Below, in pieces: positions 17,224-25,182 of a stretch of DNA of 46,366 nt. This DNA comes from an uncultured Collinsella sp. Its GTDB lineage: Bacteria > Actinomycetota > Coriobacteriia > Coriobacteriales > Coriobacteriaceae. The notes beneath the pieces are model-generated. The model made no database searches. It saw only the letters and a list, made by a program, of their open reading frames with translations, and had not been told where the DNA came from. Location: assembly GCA_959605475.1 (NCBI GenBank), contig CAUHFS010000011.1, forward strand, positions 1-46,366. Direction: 5' to 3'. The number at the start of each line of letters is the position of its first letter. The first letter of the stretch is position 1. The position numbers were made by a program, and so were the translations under genes.

Positions 17224-18267
17224 TTAGCGCTTGCGGGGGACGAGCTTGGTGCGGCGCAGGTGGATCATCTCGGCGGCGATGGAGATGGCGATCTCTTCGG
17301 GATCTTCGGCCTGAATGGCAACGCCGATCGGCAGGTGCAGCTCGTCGATCTGGTCCTGCGTAAAGCCCTCCTGCTCCAGGCGGGCGCGCACAAAGGCCGT
17401 CTTGCGGCGCGAACCCAGACAGCCCAGGTAGGCAGGCTTGGCGCGCATGGCTTGGATCACCACGTCGATATCGGACTTGTGGCCTGCCGTGGCCACGACC
17501 ACCAAGTCGCGCGGGCCGATGGGACACAGCCCGTTCAGGCTCTTGTAATCGACCAAGCGACGATCGTAGACACCGGGCACCCATTCGAGCGTCAGCGTGC
17601 CGGGGCGGTCATCGCACGCCACGACGGCAAAGCCCGCCGCCGTGAGCACGCGTGCCGTCGCGGCGCCCACGTGCCCGCAGCCAAAGATATAGGTCAGACC
17701 CTCGGGGCAGAGCGTCTCGATGTGCGCCGGGGGAATCTCGGAGGCAGCGTTGGTATAGGTGACCTTACTCCCCTCCTCCACCAGCGAAAGCCCGGGGCAG
17801 CCCGCAATGGTGCGGCGCGATTCCTCGCCATGGTATTCGGCAACATCGCCTTCGAGCGCGTTTGCGATAAACGGCTCAAAATCGATGACGAAGTCGCCGA
17901 TACGCCGATAGGCCAAGACGTCGGCAACCGACTGGAGCAACGGTGCCTGGGTCGCATCCAGATGCAGGTAGCACAGGCAGATGGCTCCGCCGCAGATCAT
18001 GCCGGTATCGGAGTTCTCTCCGCCCATGGTGTAGCGGACCAGACGCGATTTACCCCCGGCCAGCAGCTCGCGTGCCTCGTCCAGCGCAAAGAGCTCAATC
18101 TTGCCGCCGCCGATAGTGCCCGCCTGGCTACCGTCGGCAAAGACGGCCATCCAGGCGCCCACGCCGCGCGGTGACGACCCTACCGTGCCGGCCACGACCA
18201 CGAGCTCGCACGTCTCGCCAGCACGCAGGGCGACAAGCGCCGCATTCACAACATCGAGCTTTTCCAT
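17224..18267 (-). CDS. XdhC/CoxI-family molybdenum hydroxylase maturation factor
   Basis: XdhC-type proteins bind molybdenum cofactor, help its sulfuration (or here perhaps selenation) and insert it into xanthine dehydrogenase-family enzymes. The 347-residue protein has an N-terminal XdhC_CoxI domain with AGTVGSSPRGVGAWM and TIGGGKIE (51-58), and a C-terminal Rossmann domain with YIFGCGHVGAATARVLTAAG and PAYLGCLGSRRK. It begins nine bases after yqeB, so the two are co-transcribed. The likely client is the fused dehydrogenase at 32770-35547. A hairpin element follows the stop codon. No residue is obviously missing. Confidence 0.93.
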   Translation of the reverse strand: MEKLDVVNAALVALRAGETCELVVVAGTVGSSPRGVGAWMAVFADGSQAGTIGGGKIELFALDEARELLAGGKSRLVRYTMGGENSDTGMICGGAICLCYLHLDATQAPLLQSVADVLAYRRIGDFVIDFEPFIANALEGDVAEYHGEESRRTIAGCPGLSLVEEGSKVTYTNAASEIPPAHIETLCPEGLTYIFGCGHVGAATARVLTAAGFAVVACDDRPGTLTLEWVPGVYDRRLVDYKSLNGLCPIGPRDLVVVATAGHKSDIDVVIQAMRAKPAYLGCLGSRRKTAFVRARLEQEGFTQDQIDELHLPIGVAIQAEDPEEIAISIAAEMIHLRRTKLVPRKR

Positions 18268-18276
18268 TGCCGCCTT

Positions 18277-19071
18277 CTATCCTCTAAAGATATCGGTGAG
18301 CATAGCGAGTGCCTCGAGCACGCCGCCGCCGACCGACGTCGCCTTGTCCGAAATGTAGTTGATATAGCTGGCATCGCCGCGCGGATCGACATCGGCGCAT
18401 TTAAAGCCCTCAGTCACCTGCACGCCGTTCGCCAAAAGCCCGCGCAGACAGCCATCGATCTGCGTGCACATGGGCGTATCGCCCGCGTAGCCAATCACAT
18501 CTCCGACGCTCACGATGTCGCCGATTGCACGGTCGGACCGGAACACGCCGGCGGCGGGGCTGTGGATAACGCGCTCTTTGCCATAGCCGGCGATAATGCC
18601 CGGCACGCCCGTGTTGGGCTGGGGCGAACCTTGGGTAATGACACGGCCCAAAAAATGCCCGCGCATGGTCTCGACCACGGCGTCGCAGTCAACCGGCGCG
18701 GTAAAGCCCGGTCCCACGGCAATAACGGCAGGCGCCATGTCGCGCGTGGTACCCAGGTTGCGCTTGGCCAGAATCGCGTCGACCACAGCCGCGGGCTTCA
18801 GTTCGTCGAGCATCTTGGCCTGGGGGTCCACCACCACGGCGACATCCCCCGCCTCGGTAATCTCAAGCGCCTCGGCCGACGTCTGCGCCAAGCGGGCGCG
18901 AATGCCCTCGACCTCGACCTCGCCCAAGCGAATTGCCTCGCAAAAACAGATTGTGCGACGGATGCACGTGGGAACCGCGATATCTGCCATAACGACCGAC
19001 ACGCCGGCGCGCACCAAACGGGCAGCGACACCCGTGGCGATATCGCCGGCGCCGCGAACATAAACGAGCAT
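18277..19071 (-). CDS. yqeB: YqeB, selenium-dependent molybdenum hydroxylase system protein
   Basis: The 264-residue protein belongs to the YqeB/EF2563 family, which co-occurs with selenium-dependent molybdenum hydroxylases; its biochemical step is not established. An N-terminal Rossmann-like segment VRGAGDIATGVAARLVRAG is followed by MADIAVPTCIRRTICFCEAI and, in the C-terminal half, GVPGIIAGYGKERVIHSPAA and GDTPMCTQIDGCLRGLL. GGGAGGT lies upstream of ATG 19071. It is divergent from yqeC, with 102 bp for both promoters. Confidence 0.93.
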   Translation of the reverse strand: MLVYVRGAGDIATGVAARLVRAGVSVVMADIAVPTCIRRTICFCEAIRLGEVEVEGIRARLAQTSAEALEITEAGDVAVVVDPQAKMLDELKPAAVVDAILAKRNLGTTRDMAPAVIAVGPGFTAPVDCDAVVETMRGHFLGRVITQGSPQPNTGVPGIIAGYGKERVIHSPAAGVFRSDRAIGDIVSVGDVIGYAGDTPMCTQIDGCLRGLLANGVQVTEGFKCADVDPRGDASYINYISDKATSVGGGVLEALAMLTDIFRG

Positions 19072-19173
19072 TCCCGGGACACCTCCCTGTGCTACGGTTT
19101 GAGCAGAGCAAAAGCGGTTCGACCGCTACTCTGATGATTATTTATTATCACAGTATTATACGGCGGTGAACAG

Positions 19174-19908
19174 ATGGAAACGGTTAGCGGCAATCTTGTC
19201 TCGGCGCTCAGGATCGAGCCGGGCATTACCGCGATTATCGGCAGCGGCGGCAAGTCGACGTTGCTGAAGACGCTCGGCCTTGAGCTTATGCGCGCGGGCG
19301 GCCGCGTGCTCCTCTGCACCACCACGCACATGTTTCCCGTCGCCGGCGTCCCGTGGGACGGGTCGAATCGTCGCCTGGACGCCGCACCCTGGAAACCGGG
19401 TGCCCCGCATGTTCCCGGCTGCACCTGCGAGGCATGCGCTGGCATGAGCCGCGGAAGCATCTGCCAGGCGGGTATTTTGGACCCGGAGACAGGCAAGCTC
19501 TCCGCCCCCGCCGAGCCGCCCAACGAGCTGGCGCAGCGCTTTGACTACGTCCTGGCCGAGGCGGACGGCAGCAAGCGGCTCCCGCTCAAGGCGCACGCCC
19601 CGTGGGAGCCGGTCGTTCCCGCCGGGACGGTCAACGTCATCTGGCTCATCGGCGCCTCGGGGCTCGGCAAGCCCATCAACGAAGCCGTCCACCGCCCCGA
19701 GCTCTTTTGCGAGCGTTGCGGCTGCGAGCCCACCGACGCTGCCACCCCAGAGCGCGTCGCCCAGGTGCTCAATGCCGAGCTGCGGATGCTGAACCTCAAC
19801 AATGCCCGCATCATGCTCAACCAAGTCGACACGCTTGCTGACCCAACGATGGCAGATCGCTTCGAGGCAGCCATCAACCGCCCCCTCATCGCCACCAGCC
19901 TCCGATAG
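19174..19908 (+). CDS. yqeC: YqeC, putative selenium-dependent hydroxylase accessory ATPase
   Basis: The 244-residue protein has a P-loop GSGGKST (23-29) and CTTTHMF as in YqeC proteins of selenium-dependent hydroxylase loci, followed by DYVLAEADGSKRLPLKAH, where an acidic Walker B-like site is expected. Two cysteine clusters (CTCEACAG and CERCGCEP) may bind metal. It probably acts in cofactor maturation with YqeB, MocA and the XdhC-like protein. It is the only plus-strand gene between 4297 and 26675. The ribosome site is weak (GGTGA five bases before ATG). A palindromic element follows its stop. Confidence 0.92.
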   Translation: METVSGNLVSALRIEPGITAIIGSGGKSTLLKTLGLELMRAGGRVLLCTTTHMFPVAGVPWDGSNRRLDAAPWKPGAPHVPGCTCEACAGMSRGSICQAGILDPETGKLSAPAEPPNELAQRFDYVLAEADGSKRLPLKAHAPWEPVVPAGTVNVIWLIGASGLGKPINEAVHRPELFCERCGCEPTDAATPERVAQVLNAELRMLNLNNARIMLNQVDTLADPTMADRFEAAINRPLIATSLR

Positions 19909-19918
19909 CCGGCCCCAG

Positions 19919-19999
19919 CCTCCGCAGTTGCGGTGAAATACGGTCGGTTTACGGCCGCCCGGCGGCCAAACAGTCCGTATTTCACCGCAACTGCGGAGG
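19919..19999. repeat. Palindromic hairpin element, copy B (between convergent yqeC and hydantoinase genes)
   Basis: A perfect 25-bp inverted repeat (19919-19943 and 19975-19999) contains the core GTTGCGGTGAAATACGG and its complement. Inside is a second nested stem, GGCCGCC / GGCGGCC (19953-19967), flanked by GTTT and AAAC. The arm and apex sequences match copy A. It lies 10 bp after yqeC and 12 bp after the hydantoinase gene. No T-run follows. Confidence 0.9.
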
Positions 20000-20011
20000 A
20001 CGCCCTTCCCG

Positions 20012-21379
20012 CTAGCGGGGGACGTAGCGGCCGGGTTGGGCTCCGGTGGGCTCGCCGTCGCGCGCAGCCAGTACGCCGTTCACAAACACGGCCTTGGCGC
20101 GGCCGTGCGCCTCAAAGCCCTCGAGCGGCGTGTAGTCCACGGCCTGATGCTGCGTCGCGGCGCTAATCGTCCAGCGCGCCTTGGGATCCCACACGCACAC
20201 GTCGGCATCGGCGCCCTCGGCAAGACAGCCCTTGTGCGGATACATGCCAAAGACGCGCGCCGGGTTCTCGCTCATCAGGCGGCACAGATCCTCGGGACCC
20301 AGCTGTCCCTCAAAGCTCGTAGCGATCGCGACGGGACGATGCTCCACGCCGGGTCCGCCGTTGGGAATCGCGCGGAAGTCGTCGCGCCCGCGGTCCTTTT
20401 GCCCGTGCAGGTTAAAGCTACAGTGGTCGGTCGCAATCGTATCGATCTCGCCGGCCACAAGCGCCTCGCGCAGTGCCGCACGGTCGCCGGCATGGCGCAG
20501 CGGCGGACTCATCACGTACTTGGCGCCCGCAAAGCCGTCCTCGCCCTGCTCCAAGTAGCACGTGTCGTCGAGCATCAGATACTGAGGGCATGTCTCGACA
20601 TAGATGTTCTTCTGCCCGCGCGCTTTGGCAGCGCGAATGGCCTCGAGCCCCAGCTTGGTCGAAAGGTGCACCACGTTGACCGGAGCGTCCCCGGCCAAGT
20701 GCGCCAGATACAGCAGGCGGCTCACGGCCTCGGCCTCACACACGTCTGGACGGCTGAGCGCATGGCCCTCGGGCCCGTGGATACCCTGCTCAAACACGCG
20801 CTTCTGCAGCGCGTTGACCAACGTGCCGTTCTCGCAATGCACGCACAGGATACCGCCCACGCGCTTGAGCTCCTCCAGCACCTCGAGCGTCTCGGCATCG
20901 TCCAGGCGCAGATGGTCGTAGGCAAAGTAGGTCTTAAACGACGACACGCCCGCCTCGCGCATGGCCGAAAGATCGGCGCGGTTGCGCTCATTCCACTCGG
21001 CAAGCGCCATATGGAAGGCATAGTTGGCGGTGCAGGTGCCGTCGGCGCGATGATGCCACTCGACCAAGGCATCGGGCATGGTCACGCCGCGATCGGCCGT
21101 CGCGTAGTCCACAATGGTCGTCGTGCCGCCGCAGGCAGCCGCGCGCGTGCCGGTCTCAAAGCTATCGGCTGTCCAATCCATGCCGGTCCAGCACTGCATG
21201 TGCGTGTGGCCGTCGATAAAGCCGGGAAACACCCAACAGTCGGTGGCGTCCTCGACGGTATCGCCCTCGCCCGGCTCGATTGCCGCGGCAATCCGCACAA
21301 TCTTGTCGCCCTCCATGGCAAGATCGGCGCGGCGAAGCCCCTGGGGCGTCACGAGTGCGCCGTTTTTGATGATGATCAT
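20012..21379 (-). CDS. hyuA: Dihydropyrimidinase / D-hydantoinase family amidohydrolase
   Basis: This cytoplasmic zinc hydrolase opens cyclic amides such as hydantoins and dihydropyrimidines; in purine loci it is thought to act on imidazole or hydantoin-like intermediates. The 455-residue protein has the binuclear metal set: GHTH (His58, His60), the carbamylated Lys149 in SSFKTYFAY, His181, His238 and Asp318 in ATDHC. ATG 21379 has GGAGC upstream, and mocA ends nine bases upstream, so they are co-transcribed. It is co-located with ygeW, ygeX and ygeY as in the E. coli locus. The natural substrate is unproven. Confidence 0.92.
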   Translation of the reverse strand: MIIIKNGALVTPQGLRRADLAMEGDKIVRIAAAIEPGEGDTVEDATDCWVFPGFIDGHTHMQCWTGMDWTADSFETGTRAAACGGTTTIVDYATADRGVTMPDALVEWHHRADGTCTANYAFHMALAEWNERNRADLSAMREAGVSSFKTYFAYDHLRLDDAETLEVLEELKRVGGILCVHCENGTLVNALQKRVFEQGIHGPEGHALSRPDVCEAEAVSRLLYLAHLAGDAPVNVVHLSTKLGLEAIRAAKARGQKNIYVETCPQYLMLDDTCYLEQGEDGFAGAKYVMSPPLRHAGDRAALREALVAGEIDTIATDHCSFNLHGQKDRGRDDFRAIPNGGPGVEHRPVAIATSFEGQLGPEDLCRLMSENPARVFGMYPHKGCLAEGADADVCVWDPKARWTISAATQHQAVDYTPLEGFEAHGRAKAVFVNGVLAARDGEPTGAQPGRYVPR

Positions 21380-21388
21380 AATTGCTCC

Positions 21389-22003
21389 TTATTGATTGAT
21401 GCAGTTGGCCACGCGATCAAAATACGAGCAGGCGGCGATATGCTCCGTTATGCGTCGCTGTCCTTTGGCGGTATCGACATCCCACAACTCGTACGCACGC
21501 GCCTCGACCAGCGCAACGTCGACGCGACCTTTGAGAATCGAACCGCCGCCGTCCTTGCCCTCAAGACACATAAGCGCATCGAACAGTTCCGCCGGAAAGA
21601 TCACCGGGCTCGAAGGCTCACCGTTGCACGCAAGGCGCACCGGATGCTTGCGGCCACGCTCGTCAAATGCACGAACCATAGCCTCAAAAGAATCCGAACT
21701 CACGAGCGGCTGGTCGCCCGGCAAAAAGAGGCAACCTTTCCAGTTGCGTTCGACTCCCCACGAAAGCCCCGCACGGACGCTTTCGCTGCGCAGCTCGCCA
21801 TCGTGCAGCACACACGGGCAATGCTTATCCTCGCAAATCCGAGCGACCTCGGGCCAACGCGTCGAAACCACAACGTCAAAGCCCCGGGGAACCGAATCAA
21901 TGGTCCGGGCAATCAGCGGCTCGTCATAGATATCGGCGAGCATCTTGTTAGAGCCAAATCGCTTGCCCTCGCCCGAAGCCATAATCACGCAACCAAGTTT
22001 CAT
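21389..22003 (-). CDS. mocA: Molybdenum cofactor cytidylyltransferase-like nucleotidyltransferase
   Basis: MocA adds CMP to molybdopterin to form the cytosine dinucleotide cofactor of xanthine dehydrogenase-family enzymes. The 204-residue protein shows the NTP-transferase start MKLGCVIMASGEGKRFGSNK and the metal-binding segment FLPGDQPLVSSDSF, plus GEPSSPVIFPAELF. I chose ATG 22003 because GGGGAGG lies six bases upstream; an in-frame start at 22054 would precede that site. Specificity for CTP rather than GTP is inferred from context. Confidence 0.87.
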   Translation of the reverse strand: MKLGCVIMASGEGKRFGSNKMLADIYDEPLIARTIDSVPRGFDVVVSTRWPEVARICEDKHCPCVLHDGELRSESVRAGLSWGVERNWKGCLFLPGDQPLVSSDSFEAMVRAFDERGRKHPVRLACNGEPSSPVIFPAELFDALMCLEGKDGGGSILKGRVDVALVEARAYELWDVDTAKGQRRITEHIAACSYFDRVANCINQ

Positions 22004-22090
22004 GGCGATACCTCCCCTGAAACCATCGTACCCATAACTCGCGTCGCGGGGCATCTACATCGAAAGCGCTTATCCCGCACGCCCACGATG

Positions 22091-22130
22091 CAAAAAGGGG
22101 CACCCCGCCGGTTGGCAGAGCGCCCCCTTT
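22091..22130 (-). terminator. Intrinsic terminator after ygeW
   Basis: On the minus strand AAAGGGGGC pairs with GTGCCCCTTT across a GC-rich inner region, and TTTTTGCAT follows. It separates ygeW from mocA, so mocA-hydantoinase may have its own promoter or rely on readthrough. Confidence 0.75.
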
Positions 22131-22153
22131 ACATGGCTTACCTCAACCCAGCT

Positions 22154-23356
22154 TTAGGCCTGGAACCAACGGGCGGTGTTGCGCTCGTCGAGGGCCTTGA
22201 GGGTAGCGGCGGGATCGGCAACCTTCTGCAGGAACATCATGGCTGCGATGGCGTACGGCTTGTAGCTGGCCTCCTTGTACATGCCCACGCGGTGCATGTC
22301 GAAGACGTCGGCGTTGACCTCGCCGTGCTCGCAAGAGACACCAGAGATGTCGGCGGGCAGCGGATGCATAAAGATGGTGTCCTGGCCGTTGGCGGTCTTC
22401 TCCATGAGCTCGGTCGTGGAGCACCAATCCTGATGCGTAGCGTTCTGAGCGAGCAGCTCCTTCTCGAGCGCAGCGATGCCGGCGTCGTCGCCCTCGGCGT
22501 ACAGGTTGGTGCGCTTCTCCATGGCGGCAAACGGAGCCCAGCTCTTGGGGATCACGATGTCGGCGCCCTCGAAGGCCTCAGCCATAGTGTTGACCTGCTT
22601 AAAGGTGGTGCCGGACTCGGCGGCGTAGCCCTTAGCGCGCTCGACGACCTCGGGCATGAGGTCGTAGCCCTCGGGGTGGGCCAGGGTGACGTCCATGCCA
22701 AAGCGGGGCAGCAGGCTGATCAGCGACTGCGGGCAGGACAGCGGCTTGCCGTAAGAGGGCGAATAGGCCCAGGTGACGGCAACCTTCTTGCCCTTGAGGT
22801 TCTCAAGGCCGCCAAACTCGTTGATGAGGTAGAGCATGTCGGCAGAGGACTGCGTGGGGTGGTCGGAATCGGACTGCAGAGAGATGAGCGTGGGACGGTG
22901 ATCCAGAACGCCATCCTCGTAAGCCTGCTGGACAGACTCGGAGACCTCGGCCATGTAGGCGTCGCCCTTGCCGATGTACATGTCGTCGCGGATGCCGATG
23001 ACGTCAGCCATGAAGGAGATCATGGTAGCGGTCTCGCGGACGGTCTCGCCGTGAGCGATCTGGGACTTCTTCTCGTCCAGGTCCTGCAGCTCAAGACCGA
23101 GCAGGTTGGCTGCCTTAGAGAAGGAGAAGCGCGTACGGGTGGAGTTGTCACGGAACAGGGAGACGGCCAGACCCGAATCGAAGATCTTGGACGAAACGTT
23201 GTTCTCGCGCAGCTCGCGCAGGGCGTCGGCGACGATGTAGAGCGCCTTGAGCTCATCGGTGGTCTTGTCCCAGGTGTGCAGGAAGTCGCTGCCGTACATG
23301 CCCTTAAAATCGAGGCCGTTCAGCTGCTCGACGAGCTCGGTAAACTTGGCGTCCAT
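22154..23356 (-). CDS. ygeW: YgeW, knotted carbamoyltransferase
   Basis: The 400-residue protein belongs to the aspartate/ornithine carbamoyltransferase fold. It has the carbamoyl-phosphate loop STRTR (72-76), DSDHPTQSSADML where the family has HPxQ, WAYSPSYGKPLSCPQSL, and HPLPAD near the C-terminus. YgeW is a distinct clade whose physiological carbamoyl acceptor is not settled; it always travels with ygeX and ygeY. I chose ATG 23356 because GAAAGGA lies seven bases upstream; an in-frame start at 23413 is less likely. A terminator follows. Confidence 0.94.
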   Translation of the reverse strand: MDAKFTELVEQLNGLDFKGMYGSDFLHTWDKTTDELKALYIVADALRELRENNVSSKIFDSGLAVSLFRDNSTRTRFSFSKAANLLGLELQDLDEKKSQIAHGETVRETATMISFMADVIGIRDDMYIGKGDAYMAEVSESVQQAYEDGVLDHRPTLISLQSDSDHPTQSSADMLYLINEFGGLENLKGKKVAVTWAYSPSYGKPLSCPQSLISLLPRFGMDVTLAHPEGYDLMPEVVERAKGYAAESGTTFKQVNTMAEAFEGADIVIPKSWAPFAAMEKRTNLYAEGDDAGIAALEKELLAQNATHQDWCSTTELMEKTANGQDTIFMHPLPADISGVSCEHGEVNADVFDMHRVGMYKEASYKPYAIAAMMFLQKVADPAATLKALDERNTARWFQA

Positions 23357-23512
23357 GTAAATATCCTTTCCAAAGATGAAACGATTGCAATGAGTAGAGA
23401 TGTGCTCCGGCATGCGCGTGTGGCTAGAACATGCAGAGCACTATGACGAGGACCCGCTACCGTTGAGGAAGCATGGGAGATAACGACCGCGGGCCCCAAG
23501 TCAACAGGGGGT

Positions 23513-23537
23513 GCCGGGGACACGAGCTGTCCCCGGC
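23513..23537 (-). terminator. GC-rich hairpin after ygeY
   Basis: A perfect 10-bp stem GCCGGGGACA / TGTCCCCGGC with a five-base loop lies about 23 bp after the ygeY stop. The following minus-strand sequence (ACCCCCTGTTG) is not a good T-run, so this may stabilise or partly terminate the transcript. The rest of 23357-23559 shows no gene. Confidence 0.6.
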
Positions 23538-23559
23538 TCAACAAGATCGAGGAATGGGA

Positions 23560-24945
23560 CTAATCGATCTTGTTGTTGGTCAGACCGGCGCGGAACACGG
23601 TGGCGTCGCCATCGGCCTGGCTCGGATCGTAGAGGTTCAGGGCAGCCACATACATGGCGGCAGCGGTGACCAGGTCGTCCTTGTAGGTGACCTCGTTGGG
23701 AGCGTGAGCCTGAGACTCGGCACCCGGGCCAAAGCCGACGCAGGGGATGCCATAGCGGCCCTGGATGGAAACGCAGTTCGTGGAGAAGGTCCACTTGTCG
23801 CACAGCGGACGACCGGTGCGCTTGTCCATGCTGGGCTCGCAGCCGATGCGCTCGTCACCAAACATGGCCTTGTGGGCGTCGACGAGGGCCTTGACGTGCG
23901 GAGCGGTCTCCTTGTTGATCCACGTGGGGAAGTAAGCCTCGGTCTCGTAAACCTCGCCGGTCCAGGACGGACGGTCGTACATGTACATGGAGACCTTCAC
24001 GTCGTCGCCGTACTTCTTGGCGGCCGGCAGGTTGCGGATCTCGTCCAGGCAAGACTCCCAGGTCTCACCGGCGGTCATACGACGGTCGATGGAGATGGCG
24101 CAGGAGTCAGCGACAGCGCAGCGGCTGGGGCTGGTGTAGAAGATCTGGCTGACGGTGCAGGTGCCGCGGCCCAGGAAGCGGGCGTCCTCGAAGTGCTCGG
24201 GGTTGTACTTAGGGTCGAGCATCTTGACGAGGCCCTTGATGTCGGTCGACTCGTCGCAGCCGTTGTTGTTGAGGGCGCGGACGTCGGCGATGATGTCGGC
24301 CATCTTGTAGATGGCGTTGTCGCCGCGGTCGGGAGCGGAACCGTGGCAGGAGGTGCCGTGAACGTCGACGCGGATCTCCATGCGGCCGCGGTGACCGCGA
24401 TAGATGCCGCCGTCGGTGGGCTCGGTGGAAATGACAAACTCGGGCTTAATGCCGTCCTTGTTGTAGATGTACTGCCAGCACATGCCGTCGCAGTCCTCTT
24501 CCTGGACGGTGCCGACGACCATGATCTTGTAGCCCTCGGGGATGAGGCCCATGTCCTTCATCATCTTGGCAGCATAGGTAGCAGAAGCCATGCCACCCTC
24601 CTGGTCGGAGCCGCCGCGGCCGTAGATGATCTCGTCGGTCTCGTAGCCCTCATAGGGATCGGCATCCCAGTTCTCGATGTTGCCGATGCCGACGGTGTCG
24701 ATGTGAGAGTCGATGGCGATGATCTTGTCGCCCTCGCCCATAAAGCCCATGACGTTACCCAAGCCATCGACCTTGACCTCGTCATAGCCGAGGCTCTCCA
24801 TCTCGGCCTTGATGCAGGCGACAACCTCACCCTCCTCGCAGGACTCAGAGGGGTGAGAGATCATGGCGCGCAGGAAGCGAGTCATATCAGCACGATGAGA
24901 CTCCGCAGCAGCCTTAATGGCATCAAAATCGAGTTCTTTAGTCAT
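23560..24945 (-). CDS. ygeY: YgeY, M20-family selenium metabolism hydrolase
   Basis: The 461-residue metallohydrolase has the M20 zinc site: His81 and Asp83 (AIDSHIDTVG), Asp114 (YGRGGSDQEGG), the Glu149-Glu150 pair (VQEEDCDG) and Glu175 (STEPT). Proteins of this clade co-occur with selenium-dependent hydroxylases and purine breakdown genes and are thought to deacylate a ring-opened intermediate. I chose ATG 24945 (MTKELDF) with AGAAAGG upstream; a TTG at 24954 is the alternative. A large hairpin lies between it and ygeX. Confidence 0.94.
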   Translation of the reverse strand: MTKELDFDAIKAAAESHRADMTRFLRAMISHPSESCEEGEVVACIKAEMESLGYDEVKVDGLGNVMGFMGEGDKIIAIDSHIDTVGIGNIENWDADPYEGYETDEIIYGRGGSDQEGGMASATYAAKMMKDMGLIPEGYKIMVVGTVQEEDCDGMCWQYIYNKDGIKPEFVISTEPTDGGIYRGHRGRMEIRVDVHGTSCHGSAPDRGDNAIYKMADIIADVRALNNNGCDESTDIKGLVKMLDPKYNPEHFEDARFLGRGTCTVSQIFYTSPSRCAVADSCAISIDRRMTAGETWESCLDEIRNLPAAKKYGDDVKVSMYMYDRPSWTGEVYETEAYFPTWINKETAPHVKALVDAHKAMFGDERIGCEPSMDKRTGRPLCDKWTFSTNCVSIQGRYGIPCVGFGPGAESQAHAPNEVTYKDDLVTAAAMYVAALNLYDPSQADGDATVFRAGLTNNKID

Positions 24946-25049
24946 AACAGTCAACCTTTCTACAAGGGTTTACCTACAGGTAGATATTTCAGATAGATCA
25001 CTTGTGCCAAGCAGCGTGAGGTCGAGCACCCCACAAGCAAGTAACCATA

Positions 25050-25167
25050 GGAGGCGGACGGAGGACTTTGCTCCGTCGCGAGTTCCGCACGAGCCGGAGA
25101 GCACTTAATGTGCTCTCCGTGCGAGCAGGACTGTCCGAGCAGGGAGTAAAGTCCTCCGGCTGCCTCC
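25050..25167. repeat. 118-nt imperfect hairpin between ygeX and ygeY
   Basis: Outer arms 25050-25074 and 25143-25167 match at 22 of 25 positions (core CGGAGGACTTT). The middle contains a perfect nine-base stem GGAGAGCAC / GTGCTCTCC with a TTAAT loop (25096-25118), flanked by partly complementary segments. It starts 15 bp after the ygeX stop. No T-run follows in either direction. Confidence 0.85.
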
Positions 25168-25182
25168 GGACAGGTCAGCCTG

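Noticed and set aside
20036..23446. Very long plus-strand open frame opposite the hydantoinase, mocA and ygeW genes
   Set aside because: High-GC antisense shadow. It crosses three well-supported genes and their intergenic regions, has no recognisable domain and is rich in Arg, His and Gly.
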